This document shows, in pieces, positions 37,276 to 49,177 of a stretch of DNA of 64,000 bases. Position 1 is the stretch's first letter; each line of letters starts with the position of its first letter. Both the position numbers and the translations under genes were made by a program. Under the pieces are notes generated by a model. That model was not told the origin of the DNA. It saw only the letters and a program-made list of their open reading frames with translations, and ran no database searches. This DNA is from Ancylostoma caninum (taxonomy: Eukaryota; Nematoda; Chromadorea; Rhabditida; Ancylostomatidae): NCBI GenBank assembly GCA_037903475.1, contig JBAJFG010000610.1, positions 372,001-436,000 of the forward strand, read 5' to 3'.

Positions 37276-37695
37276 TAGAGGGTTTGCTTCACACACTGAT
37301 CACGATTATGAACACTGTTTTGCTCGCCATCTTCGTTTTCTTCCAGAAATCGGCATTCTTCTAACGTAGTACAAAACGGATACGATATTTGTGTTCAGCA
37401 CTTCAAATAAGCTCTCCAGTCAACGGTTTTTTTTGAGGTGCTGAACACAACTATCATATCTTTTTGCGAAATTTTGGGGCAGAACTACCCTACTATACTA
37501 GTGCCGGCATACTTTCTCCTCATGAATAGAGCGGGGCAGTGCTGACCTCTCATGCCGATGCTGCTTAGTTGTGATCTCGCGTTCATCCACACATTTTGTG
37601 CAGACTAGTCGGTGAACACTCTTTGCGTAGATTGAGTGCGATCTGCACTAGATGCTTGCGTCAGCCGCGCGTGAAATGAATACATTCATTTAAGC

Positions 37696-37918
37696 ATTAT
37701 TCATGCTTGCCACGCGTCAATGTTTACGCGCCTCTCCAAAACTTCACAAAGTTTTCGCGTCGACCCAAAGCGGCGGAACAGGAAACGCAGTTTGTTCGCG
37801 CAGCAGTCGCAACGGCAAAACCAGGAACATTGCTGACCTGCCAGGACTTCTCTTCTACCTCTCTGTTCTGCATTGTGTATCAGCGCGTAAACGTTGACGC
37901 GCCTCAAGCATGAATAAC
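37696..37918. mobile_element. Fold-back MITE, family 3 (TTATTCATGCTTG)
   Basis: The left terminus TTATTCATGCTTGCCACGCG, continuing TCAATGTTTACGCGC, pairs with the right terminus, whose reverse complement reads TTATTCATGCTTGAGGCGCG and then TCAACGTTTACGCGC. The interior is about 150 bp and carries no convincing gene. Confidence 0.65.
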
Positions 37919-37975
37919 GTCTTACGCAGGATTTTATATGATGACCGAAACGCGGCAGCTATAGCGCCTGACGTA

Positions 37976-38148
37976 CAGTCCTTGTCGAAAAGATAGATTG
38001 ATTCCGTGACTGCAGAAACGCGGTGGGACCTGATGGATGGGGAGAGAGCATGCTCCGAGTGAGAGGGTCGAGTAGGTCCCGCCACGATTCTTCGGCCGCG
38101 ACGCTATGAAATGCAGGCGCAATCCGTCTATCTTTTCGACAAGGAGTG
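37976..38148. mobile_element. TA-flanked MITE, family 4 (CAGTCCTTGTCGAAAAG)
   Basis: The ends CAGTCCTTGTCGAAAAGATA and, reverse-complemented, CACTCCTTGTCGAAAAGATA are flanked on both sides by TA. The element is 173 bp. Its first bases resemble MITE family 1, suggesting the same transposase group. It sits 57 bp from the previous MITE, so small elements are clustered here. Confidence 0.75.
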
Positions 38149-41100
38149 TAAACGCGCGCCTCTCACCTGCGTTTGAACTGCGTTAGACGTGCGTCTGGGC
38201 CTATAATACTTCAAGGAGGTTGGACGGACTCATATCTTGCAGTGGCTCGGCGGTTCCGACATGTCACGGGCACAACATTTTGATCTTAACCACAACCATC
38301 CTCCTTCTTTACCCGTTAGAAACTACTATGCAGGTGTTAGAGAGTATCAGAACAAAAAACAGTGTCCGTTACGTAGTGTTTGGTGCTTGCCACGCTGAGA
38401 TGCAAAAAAAATGAATCGCGATGACCGCGTCTGCAGATGATCTTGCAACTATAAACAAAACACTCTCGAGGTTTTCGTTTGGTCTCGGATACACTGTTGA
38501 AATTAGTTTTCTGCTTGTGTAAATCCCGCTAAATAAGCTGCCACAAACTGTACGAACAGAAAACATTCGTATCGTTACGCACATTTTGAATATCTACTGC
38601 GTGATTTGACAAAGAGTCGAAGTAGCGTTGTCTCTACTCCGCCGGAAACTAGTTCCATCTTTACATACGCATTACCACGCTCCGCATAATTCTATGCAGT
38701 CAACCTTCTAACAAGAACTACTACAAGGATGTAGTATTGGTGTCTGGTTCTTAGCAGAAATGACCTCTAGAAAGTTTTGCTGCACCACCAGTACTTATTT
38801 AGGGGGATCACCTAAATGCATTCACAATAAGACACGGCTCAGTCACTCGTTACCTGCCAATCGATACCCGGGTTGACCCCGTCAGGTTGGAGTGTGCATC
38901 GACACATGCCAGTCTTTGGGATACAGTGGGGATTACCGGGGAAGGACCGGAAATATGGGGGAGGGGGTGCATTTCTCAGCTCATTGCTGGAATGTCTGCG
39001 TGGTGATGATACTACCACAATTTGCTGGAGTGCATTTAGCTGGGAACGACAGTCAAAGAGAAATTAAAGAAGGAAACATATAGAACTACCGGCAGTAACT
39101 GACGAAGGTGCAAGGCACAAATTGTATGCTTGTCACTTAGTGTAGATGCCGCAAACGAGTGCACCATTTATCAACTATCGTGCATTTCAATGAGGCTATA
39201 ACACTGCTCTTTTAATGTCAAAGATTGACGGGAGTGAAACACAAAATTCTGAGGTTAGGCGCCAGAAGTTAAGAAGATCGCAAAATCTGGATATTTGAAA
39301 GGGACAATATGGGAAGGAGTCTATGTGGACAAGACTTTGTTGCAGAATATTCACCAAACTATCAACTATCAAAGGAATGCGTAGAAATGTAAAAGCGGTA
39401 AAATCCATTATCAAAATCAGTAATGTTCCGTGCGAGAAAATTGGCAGCCCGCTCATCCCCTTGCTGGGAGGTCTTTTTGGAAAAAATTTTGCGAACCCCG
39501 ATGAAACCGTGGACTTTCGCACACAGTACGTATGCCTTGCACAAAAGTGCCTTGTCGATTTTGTCACTTTGAAGGATGAATGTTGTAGTTGTAGGGCACA
39601 AAAGCTCCGTGATATTATCCTGCGACGTTGCTACTTTCATCTTGAAATCTGAAGAATGCAATTCCAGGGCAGCTGGCCTTATCTTGCTTTATCGTTGCTC
39701 CGTCCTTGTGACTAGTCATCGCATCGTCACTGCTCTCACAAGCATAAACGACAGTTATTGTCATTACCCGCCGAGATGGAACAATCGGAAAGGTTAATAG
39801 AAGAATCGAAAAAGCTAACCTGGCGCTGAAAGACAGCGTTCTTCAACTATCCTTGGACCTGCCTCGTGTCAAAGACAATTGCCAGTAACTAATGTATTTT
39901 TTAAAATTTACCATTATCTCCTTATTCCCCGGGAAGACTCTGAGTCCTCGTAGGATGTGAATAAAAAATATTTTTTTAAAGATTGAAGAATCGGTGCTTT
40001 TCGCTTAATATTAGTACTAGTGAGGTCTCATTGAATGAGTGCAAGGAAGTGTAGTACAATATTGTTAAAGTCATCATCAAAATCATCTTCACATGAGCTA
40101 TGGCGCAAGAATCAAGCTGAGAAACTCTTCTGTCGTTTACATCAGTGCACAATTGCCATTATTCCAGTGTGGAGAAGAGAAGATTGTCTTCTCTAGATTC
40201 CCACATAAATGTCGCCACTACTGCAAGTAAGAGAATGAAAAGAAAATAAATAGCAACTGGAACTACCTCCAGTGTAATGTAGGGTCCAATTCCTGGCCAT
40301 GAAATGTTAAAAAGTCGGAAAGTAGAAGACTATGGTCCTTCCCGTTCCCGTCCCTTGATGGACGTTGAAGACTTCAAAAAACTGTGACTTCTTCAAAAAA
40401 AAACTGCTCAGTAATGGGCAGGATTTTCATTTTTTCACATTGCTTCTAGCTAATATTTGGTTACTAAGTGAGAAATTAACGACTTTTGTAAAGATCAGTT
40501 GTAATATTAAGTTGGAGCAAAAGTTATGCCAGATTTTTTTCTCAAGATTCTATGATTTTCTTCAAGTGTACATGGCGATGGTAGTGGACTTGAAGAGCAA
40601 ACCCTGCTCTTTTTTATTTTTTTTTCACATTTAAAATATGTCGGTTACCGTAGAGCCAATAAATGCCGAAAATGCGCAGAGACCGCATTTTCAGTTTTAC
40701 GGCTGTTTCCATAACAGTACAGTTTAGTTCGGAAGATTTTTTTCCCATTCAATCTGGACCTCGCTACCGATGTCATTGTCGAGCTCAAGCTCAGCTGCTT
40801 CCTTTTTAGGAAAACGCCGACAATCATTTTTTGAAGCATATTCTCTACTTCTTCCGAGATTCTTGCCAGACGATGCAATCCGTGATGCTAGTTCGAAGCA
40901 GTACACCAGGGGTGGTATGCACGAAAGTTCCGGCCCAGGAAGGCTTTCTCGCGAAGACCCGGAACGGAAATTCCGCCCCCAGAGGTTATCCAAGTTATCC
41001 AAGCCTGTTGTTTGTTCTAGGAAGTTGAAGGTGCTTCATTAGAAAAAAGCTCGAGATGCTTAGACGATCGTTTTCTGGTGGTCAAAATCGGCTAAAATCC

Positions 41101-42302
41101 GCTTCTAGGATCATTCTTTAATTTTTATTTCATTTTACACATGACGGGCACCCTATCCGGCTCTGTAAGCTCTCATTTCGCAAGGGAAAAATCGCTAAGC
41201 ATGACGATGTATAAATGGAGCCCACGATTCCTTCACTTCGCTGCATCTCCAGTTGTGTGCGCAGAGGGCCAGAATGAACCCAAATGAAAAAAAAAATTAG
41301 TAAAAAATGTAAAATGAAATAAAATGAGTACATAGTGGCCTCTAGTGATCATAGTTAGAATTATACCCCTTGTCAAAGTTATAGCTTAGTGAAGCTATAG
41401 AAAAAAATGAAGTTGACGAAGAGAAACTCACAAAAGTTTTGCAGCAACCTAATAATATTCTTAGTGTTCCATCTCATCACTGCCCGATTTCTTCTATCAC
41501 TGCATATCCAAGCCTTATCTCCCCTCCTTAAAAAATCGCTTCCATGATCAGTGATCAGAAATGCATTCGTGTATGAGAGCAATTTTTGTGGGGTTATACG
41601 CGAGTCAAAAAATCGTTGTTGTTATTTTCAAATACGAATCCGATTGTAAAATCGTTTTGAATTTGAGAGGGCTTGGAAAGTTCAGTGTTGGATACATAAT
41701 TCGGAACGAAGAAGAAAGTAGACAATGTAGGTAGGCTTGTTCTCAAAAATATGATACTTGTAAGTGGAAATCTTATGTACGCTGCTCAAATTTAAATTTC
41801 TTCAATTATGAAATGTCCGATTTTGGATGAGAAGATTTCCAGTTTTGATTCTAAAGCAAGATGCAGTATAAGATACCCGAATATGCTCCTATACTATCCC
41901 CATAGCCTTGCCATCTCAAATGCAGCTTGATTGCGCCAACAGCTTGGAAACGTGGAAAGCTAGTAGCAATCAAGTGGCGAGCAGTGTTTTCAATATCATG
42001 TTGAAAATTGAACATTGTCTCCAGCAAGAAGTGGGCTAATCCTTGAAAGGAGTTGTGGTCAAATAGAGCAAAGTTTGCCCAGAACAATGAGTGACAGGTG
42101 GGTCCTCACCCCTGCTGCTCTGGCTTAAGCAGCGTGGATTTGTGAAAAATGGTCAAAAATTGGCTCCCGTTTTTGAAGGTCAAACTGGGAAAAATTCGTT
42201 TACCGAACCACTTTTGATGGTCATATTGCCTTGAGTACCTGAATATTGCTGGATTATCTGCTTACGCTGACCTAGTTTGACTCCTATCCGCTTCGGCTAC
42301 GG
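38149..42302. other. 4-kb stretch without a supportable gene
   Basis: Several open frames of 60 to 120 codons occur on both strands, notably overlapping frames at 39323-39661 and a minus frame at 40724-41002. None has a recognisable motif, initiating context or matching splice partners. No transposon ends were identified either. Confidence 0.45.
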
Positions 42303-42310
42303 CTCCCAGC

Positions 42311-43428
42311 CAGAAGTGTGCGGAATTTTCCGTTTTCCGTTTTACGCTTTCCGTTTTCCGCCCATTTTTGGCCTTCCGTTTTACGTTTTACGTTTTACGG
42401 GTTTTTAGCCCGGAAAACGGAAAGTCCCGAAAAATTATGGGGGGGGGACGAGGTATTTGTTTTCGGCGTATTTCCCTAACCTGAAGAGAGTTCACGTATT
42501 TCGATGCGCAGTGTATATGAGTTCACAACAATAGCGCCAAAATTGACGTCCAACCGCCATTTACCGTCGCAATTTCGCTGATCCTCATCATTGTTCCAAA
42601 TATGCCATACAATTGCCTTGTTTTCCTCAAAATTCTCAAAAAAAAACAAGGTTCCACAGAAATGTGGGGTGAACTCATATAAAATTTCGATGAAACTGTG
42701 ACGTGCCATGGTAAGAGCATCAAGAATTCCTGCGAAGCAACGCATGATGTAGGCTCTCTTTCGAGTTGACAAAAGCATAAGGCTTTCACAATTGTCACTG
42801 TTTTAGTCAGACGATGATCCCCAGCTCCACATTGGCGCCGTTGGCGCTTGATGTTCTGCGTGATATTTAGGCTGCTTGTGTTTCACATTCGCTACATACT
42901 GTTCTTCTCCTCCTTCCTTTCTTGCTAACTCGCTCCAACGGGATCCTCTTTGAATAACGTACTCCTCCTCAGATTCCAAACGTATTAACTACCATAGTTA
43001 CCTTTTTGTCTGAATTTTTGCAGACCAGGTCTACTCCCAAGTAGAGCAAAGAAGTCGCACTTTTCACACTTTACAGCTTCTCGTCTACTTAAACACTCAG
43101 CGAGAAAGATGATTATTGATTATACATATTACTCTGAATCTCTTATAACTAGGTGAATGATAGATACTCCTCGATCTCCCTATATTCTAGGCGTTTGAAG
43201 TAAGTACCATCAGTAGACTTGAATTTACTTAATTACCTAAAAGAGTCACCACTTATGGTAATCAAGAAGATACTTATCCAATGTTGAGGAGGACTTTTGG
43301 TCACAAACCTATGCTTGGGCAAAATTTCCGTTTTCCGTTTTACGCTTTCCGTTTTCCGCCCATTTTTGGCCTTCCGTTTTCCGTTTTACGTTTTACGGGA
43401 TTTAAAATTTTATTTCCGCACATCCCTG
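42311..43428. mobile_element. hAT-type non-autonomous element, 1118 bp, with subterminal repeat arrays
   Basis: The right end ...CCGCACATCCCTG and left end CAGAAGTGTGCGGAA form a 15-bp terminal inverted repeat with three mismatches. Flanks CTCCCAGC and TTTCCAGC match at 6 of 8 positions, consistent with an 8-bp hAT target duplication. Immediately inside each end is an almost identical block of about 75 bp in the same orientation (TTCCGTTTTCCGTTTTACGC, CCGCCCATTTTTGGCCTTCC, then CGTTTTACG units). The interior has no recognisable transposase. Confidence 0.7.
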
Positions 43429-43765
43429 TTTCCAGCTCATCAATATCCAGGTTCGTCATAAGGCTCACTTTGGAGCTTCATATCACCTGAGCGGAACTTC
43501 CCAAGCAGACGCTGTTCGGTGCATGCACTAGCCAAATGTCCCTTAACACTACTCTGATGTTCCCACCTTTCTCAGCTCTAATGGCTGGAAAATGGAACCT
43601 GTGTTCCAAAACGACACGATTTTTCGTCCTTGAGTAGTTCTACAAAAAAGGCTTCCAAACAAAAATTCGAAAACTGAGCAAAAACTCAGGAAGCGATTCT
43701 GAAAGGAAGAGGATGTGCCTTCATAATGAAAATAAAGATGAGAAGAGATCTAGTAAATCTCTTTT

Positions 43766-44404
43766 TTGTGCATAACCGAATCATGGCTAGGTCCCAATAT
43801 CTCTGACAACGAACTCATTGGCGGACTACCATATTTTGCATACCGAGCTGATAGACAGCTCACGAAAGGCGGGGGTGTCTGCTGCTTAGTGAAAGATCAA
43901 TTCTGTGCCATCCCTGCCAGAGTTAGAACAAATGTGACTGCTAATATTCTCTGCCTTGATATTTTCTCCCTTTTCACAACCAAATCCTTGAGGCTTGTTG
44001 TCGTTTACCGTCCCCCGGCTTCTTCTAAAGCTGAAGATGAGAAATTAATTGAGGCCATTTTTGAACTATGCTCCGTCTCTTCCCAAGTGATTGTTTTGGG
44101 TGATTTTAACGTCAATTTCAATGCATTGCCACATAACCCCATCAACTCTACCACCAAGCGTTTCAAATCATTCTTTGAAAGTTGCAATTTGTGTCAACAT
44201 GTCCATGAACCAACTCGACAGGATGCGATTTTAGACTTAGTGCTTTCTTCTCCATCTACTGTCACGGATGTCGTTCTCTACCCTCATTTTGGTAGTTCGG
44301 ACCACAGTATGGTCAGATTTAACATTAACTTTGACCGCGAAGAACAGCTGTGTTTGCCCTTTCCTGACTTTAGCAAGGTTAATTATCAGAAGCTCAACCG
44401 CTAG
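43766..44404 (+). pseudogene. LINE endonuclease domain (APE type), N-terminally truncated
   Basis: The frame starts with CITESWLGPN, the conserved ITESWL of LINE endonucleases, and contains VIVLGDFNVNF (catalytic GDFN) and GSSDHSMV (catalytic SDH). The first roughly 50-60 residues of the domain are missing, consistent with 5' truncation on insertion. It ends at an in-frame TAG. The same frame resumes past a second stop near 44486 and is open again at 44597-44788, encoding the linker between endonuclease and reverse transcriptase. Confidence 0.85.
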
Positions 44405-44784
44405 CTCGCTGCCGTTAACTGGCTCGAGGTTTTCGAAAACTATAACTCTGTATCCGAAATGTATTGTCGTTTCTGCTTAGTCACTTAAGGTGCACTTGCT
44501 AAATTCGTTCCGCTTTCTCTAACTCGACCCCACTTACCCTCCTATCCCATACACATACAGAATTTAATTGACCAAAAAGCTCGCCTATTTGGACAAATGG
44601 TTGATCCTTTGAGGAACACTTTCTACAAGAAAATATGTATTGATCTTGACCACCACATGAAAAAATATCTGGCCAACCGGCAGCGCCGCTTGTGTGGGCA
44701 AAGTATAAAGTCCTTCTATAAATTCTTCAGTCATAGAATCAAGCCACGTCACAAAATCCCTACATTGGTCGATGACGTTGGTCG

Positions 44785-46978
44785 ATGATATTCAGATCAG
44801 CCGCAGAAAAAGCCGATGCTCTTGCTAAATTCTTCGCATCCGTTTGTTCGTACGATTTCACTACATCAGAACAAGTTTACTCTGATTTCTTGTTACCATC
44901 CAGTTCGCTCCATGTTAGTCATGATTGCCCAGGGTTTATAGTTCGACCTGAGCAAGTTTCGACGCTTCTGAAGAAAATTAAAACTTCTGTTTCTGCCCCA
45001 TATGACGGTATCCCTCCCATTCTTTACAAGAAATGTGCAAATGTCCTCTGCCACCCTCTATCTCATATCTTCAACGTGTCGCTTATGTTGGGAGAAGTTC
45101 CGGCAATTTGGAAAGAAGCGCTTGTTACTGCAGTTCCTAAAAGGAACTCCTCTAACCTGATATCCAGTTTTCGCCCGATTAGCATACTGCCCTCGTCTGG
45201 CAAGATTCTGGAACAAATACTTAACGATAAACTCACTAGCTGGTTCCTACAAAACAACGTTATTCCCAGTCAGCAGCACGGGTTTTTATCGCGTTCCTCC
45301 ACAGTTACTTTACTTTCTGACTCACTTTTTGATTGGGTAACCGAAGTCAACATGGGTAATTCAGTTGACATCATCTTCTTCGACTTTTCCAAGGCCTTTG
45401 ATATGGTTGATCACAATAAATTAACTGCAAATCTTGAGAATTTTGGGATACGGGGTCAACTCCTCAATTGGCTTAATTCATACCTGAGTGAAAGGTACAT
45501 GACAGTAAAAGTACAGAACAGTTTTTCTAAGCGCCATAGACTTTTCAGAGGTGTAGCACAAGGGGGAGTTCTTTCTCCCCTACTCTTCCTAGTTTTCACT
45601 GCTGAACTTCCCGGTTACTTGAAGACTCATCCCAACTTGAGAGTGCAAATGTTTGCTGACGATATAAAAATTTACATCTCTTATGAACCTAACGAGCAGT
45701 TCACTGCCTCAGCAGCGATGTCTTTAGCAATCCAGAAAATGATGCAGTGGTCAGATGACATAGGCCTGCCCCTAAACCCCTCCAAGATCGTTGCAATGCA
45801 CTTTGGTAATACCCCACAGATTTCGCACGAATGTAGTGGTAACCTAATTCAGTACTTGGACTATGCAAGAGATCTCGGGGTAATCGTGGACGACTCACTT
45901 ACGTTTGCACCTCATGTTGAAAGCATAGTCGAAAAAGCATTGGCTTCGCTCTTCATTATCCTGCGCAATACTTATTGTCATGACCCCAATATTTTGTTGC
46001 GCCTTTACAAAGCCTATGTGCTCCCCCATTTAGAGTACGCTTCTCCTATTTGGAGTCCATTTCGTAAGAAACTAATTCACAGGATTGAACAAGTTCAGAA
46101 AACCTTCACTAGAATAGTTTTCTACAAATGCTTTCCAAATTCTGGTTATCCTGAATCGCTTCCGCCGTACAAGTCTAGACTCGGAATTCTAAAACTGAAA
46201 AGCCTTAAAGGCAGCAGGAGCTGAAATCCTCGACTCCGAGCTGAGCTGTGGGTGGTGAAGTACAGACTCAGCACATCATAAATGTGAAACGAACACAGGC
46301 AATGATGGCTTACCTGCAGAGAAAATGGAACATTCGTCGCGAACACGCCTGGCCGTGTTCGCGCGCGGACGAGTTTTCCCCGGCGCAAAAGCCATTGCGG
46401 TGCGTGGTTTGGCGCAAAGGGAAGACGAAATGCATTCAGTTCACAGAGTTTCATGGCGGACTCGGCCAAAACCACGCGCCGCAATGGCTTTCGCGCGGGG
46501 CAAAACTCGTCCGCGCGCGAACACGACCAGGCGTGTTCGCGACGAATGTTCCATTTTCTCTACAGGCAAGCCATCATTGTCTGTGTTCGTTTCACATTTA
46601 TGATGTGCTGAGTCTGTACTTCACCATCCGCAGCTCAGCTCAGAGACGAGAATTTCAGCTCCTGCTGCCTTTAAGTACAGACGAGTGGTCAATGATCTAA
46701 TATTTTGCTTTCAAGTACTACGGAAAGAAGTAAAACTCAACGCAAGCAAGTATTGGTCCTTCCGTCCAACGAGTGGACGTACTTACGGTTTAAGTATGCA
46801 TCATAAGGAAGTTGGTGCTAAACAGTTACCAACTATTTTCAACTCCTTTCCCTTCAGGGTTTCACGATGGATCAAATTACTACCCAGCGAAGTGTTGTCC
46901 AGTGCCACTTCAAAAGATTTTAGAAATAAATTATCCAAAATTAATGTACTTGATGTTCTAAATATTGAAGATGTTTAG
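44785..46978 (+). pseudogene. LINE reverse transcriptase, interrupted by a fold-back element
   Basis: The 5' part (44785-46204) carries the order of RT motifs: SSFRPISILPSSGKILE, QHGFL, DFSKAFDMVDH, GVAQGGVLSPLLF and FADDIKIY with the catalytic FADD. Its own frame is shifted by one base relative to the endonuclease linker. The 3' part (46675-46978) encodes the C-terminal domain (FNSFPFRVSRWIKLLP). Between them lies the TTAA-flanked insertion. Without the insert and one TTAA copy the two parts are in one frame, so the interruption came after the ORF had formed. Confidence 0.88.
46209..46670. mobile_element. TTAA-flanked fold-back MITE inside the LINE, 462 bp
   Basis: TTAA flanks both sides (46205-46208 and 46671-46674). 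The termini AGGCAGCAGGAGCTGAAATC and the right-end counterpart form arms of about 200 bp that meet near 46440, including GAACACGCCTGGCCGTGTTC-type GC-rich sequence. The TTAA target and AGGCA start place it with the element at 25242. The open frame across 46248-46700 is a by-product of symmetry. Confidence 0.88.
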
Positions 46979-47819
46979 GCTGCGATAGTGTTCACCTTTA
47001 CGAGTCTCTTCTTCGTGATCTGCCTTCGCTTTCCAGGATAGAATGATTTCCTTTTTCGCATGTTACTTTTTTGTTTTGTGTTTCGTTTTGTTTTGTTCGT
47101 GTTTTTTCTAACTAGGTCCAATGTTATGTCACTTCTAACTGTATCTGCATGGCTCGGCTTGGTTGTTTTTTTCTCGTTTCTCCTAACTAACTCGTCCGCT
47201 CTTTGCTGTGGTACCTCTCTATTAATCTTTCGACCTGTCACTATGATGTGACGTGCTACTAATATTAGAAATAGATCTAACATTTTGGATGTGGTGTATG
47301 TGGAACCATTCTTTTGCAGAGCACAAATTACGGATTTCTTAACTCTAACACCTTCCTTCCCTTGATTGTATCTGCAACATGGGTAGGGGTTAAGAGCCGG
47401 CGAGCATCCCGCTGAGCTTACGCCGGGGGTTCGTACCAGATCAAAGAGTCGCTTCCGCGTCCGCCCCTGAATGGCTAGTCCAGTTGCGTTCTCAGTGCGT
47501 GATTATCTCTAAGGTCTTATGCCCTCTCAGCGTTTGCAGCTTTTGCAGCCCTATGATTACTTACATTTGCTTTTTTCCTGTAAAGCTTAAATACACCCTG
47601 CAAATGTTAACTCAGAACCAGTCTGGCTCTGAGCTGTAGGTTATTCAGTACTGATCAAATTACACCTCAATGGTTCATCGCAACAAATTAGTCAGTCATG
47701 CAACTAAGTCAAGTCCTAGTTCATCATCTTTTTCTTTTAGTGCTTAGGCTGTCACAAGCTGCTGTGATAATTTGCTTTAAGGTTCATCGACATTTTCATT
47801 TCCTGGCAGTATCTGTAGT

Positions 47820-47848
47820 GATCGGCACACCACTTTTGGTGTAACGAA

Positions 47849-47879
<31 letters not shown>

Positions 47880-47880
47880 A
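47820..47880 (+). repeat. LINE 3' terminus: stem-loop plus TAAA repeats
   Basis: CACACCACTTTTGGTGTAA can form a small hairpin and is followed by eight AAAT-type units (47847-47880). Such 3' stems and short tandem tails are the priming signals of several LINE clades. A similar arrangement is on the minus strand at 51736-51782. Confidence 0.7.
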
Positions 47881-49041
47881 TTTTCGAAGATAGAGACTGT
47901 CAAACTGACCGCTCATAAAATCGGACATTTCATAATTGACGACCTAATATTTATTTATCTATTCAGTATATTCGCAGATGCGATATCATCTCAGCAATCA
48001 TAATCAGCAATAGACATCATAACCCTCATTCTTCTATTACCGTACGAGCATTGTTTCGTTATTTTCATTTTCGTACTGCTGATTCGCACTAGCTATGGCT
48101 CAAGAAGTGGCAGCGGGGTAAGGAAAGTCCCAGTTACCCACTGAACGCATCACACCTTACGCCAGTTGAACACCACGTTTTCCAGGATTTACATCACTTC
48201 CTGTAAGAGATTTGTTTGATTTAATTTTTAACAAAATTTGGAGTACAACTTTAATAATCTTTCTTTGTCAGTTTTCTTAGTTCTCTTTCTTTCTTCTTTC
48301 TTAGTTCTTTGTGTCTCCAGCCGGCCGGTACAGGTAAACCAGGCTGCTATCGATATTCAGTATGAGAACATGTTCTAATAAATCATACTACTTCCTGTTT
48401 GAGTTACGTATCACAAGATAATCAAAATGTCTTTATTTTAATCGGCCACTTTAGGAATAATTTGATAATAGAATACTAACAGTAGCACGAACAGTACTGG
48501 CTCATCATAATTGTATAATAGCAGGACAAAGAACTCTGGTTCTGCGCCGCTGACTTTGCAACCAAAGCTTCAGCCTGTTCCCATAACTAATCTCACCACT
48601 AGGATTGTTTTCGCTAGAAGCTGTTAGAATTTTCGATCCATTAACTGTTTCACACGCCTTATAACATAAACTCACTCACGATTACGGTATAATCACAGTG
48701 GCCGCTCTCAAAACATGCCGGTTACATAAATATACACGTCCACTGCTACCGTATGTCTCATTAATTGAAGGGATTCGTGCATACTGAAAGCTTGTAGTTT
48801 TTCGGAACCACATTCCACTCAGTAGCGCATTTTCACTCGGAGATCCATTTCAATGCGAATGATACAAGGGATTTTAAGTGGTGTTGACAATGTAATCCAA
48901 TGTCGTGGAACTGCTTTAGGTGGAGAGACGGCACTTAGGCGAGAGACTGAGACAGCGGCGCGCAGGTGCGCCACAGCGACTTTCCCATGGATATGATTGG
49001 TATTAGACAGAGGCGAATAACGGATAGTCTCAGTGTGAGTT
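47881..49041. other. Spacer right of the LINE, probable upstream region of the exon at 49042
   Basis: No gene recognised in 47881-48800. From about 48890 to 49041 CpG and G+C content rise (GGCGCGCAGGTGCGCC near 48957), which would fit a promoter or 5' UTR for the following exon. Confidence 0.4.
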
Positions 49042-49177
49042 ATGGCTTTCAACATCTCCACATTGCTCGCCGCCGGATCTGAGGAGTCGCAGCCGCTTCA
49101 CGGCGAACCAACGGAGGATGAAGATCAACAGCAGGACGAGCAGGACGTGGAGGACGCTGCAGTGCGCGCTGGTCAGG
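49042..49177 (+). CDS. Possible first exon of a transcription factor with an eh1-like motif
   Basis: The ATG at 49042 opens an 85-codon frame beginning MAFNISTLLAAGSEESQPL, followed by an acidic Gln/Glu/Asp stretch. FNISTLL fits the engrailed-homology-1 pattern (F-x-I-x-x-L/I-L) that recruits Groucho-type co-repressors and is often N-terminal in NK, Bar and related homeodomain proteins. A donor CAGG/GTGAAT at 49178 would end the exon in phase 1. The local sequence is richer in CpG than its surroundings. No homeodomain or other DNA-binding domain was found downstream in the window, so any partner exons must lie to the right of the window or have been missed. Confidence 0.4.

Larger units (their letters stand above)
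43766..47880 (+). mobile_element. CR1-like non-LTR retrotransposon, 5'-truncated and inactivated
   Basis: The copy begins inside the endonuclease domain, contains the endonuclease and reverse transcriptase of a LINE ORF2, a 3' UTR of about 900 bp and a TAAA microsatellite tail. It is broken by two stops near 44404 and 44488, a frameshift near 44786 and a nested 462-bp fold-back element. The clade assignment (CR1/T1/L2 rather than Jockey) is by general appearance only. Confidence 0.85.

Noticed and set aside
39196..39661. Overlapping open frames of 99 to 123 codons on both strands
   Set aside because: No recognisable motif, and the two strands are equally open, which suggests compositional chance or an unrecognised old repeat.
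40724..41002. Minus frame of 92 codons ending in EVQIEWEKNLPN
   Set aside because: Looks plausible by composition, but there is no acceptor with matching exons and the opposite strand is also open, so evidence is insufficient.
46248..46700. 150-codon plus frame and 112-codon minus frame
   Set aside because: They fall inside the fold-back insertion in the LINE, and the similar peptides on both strands are mirror products of the inverted arms.
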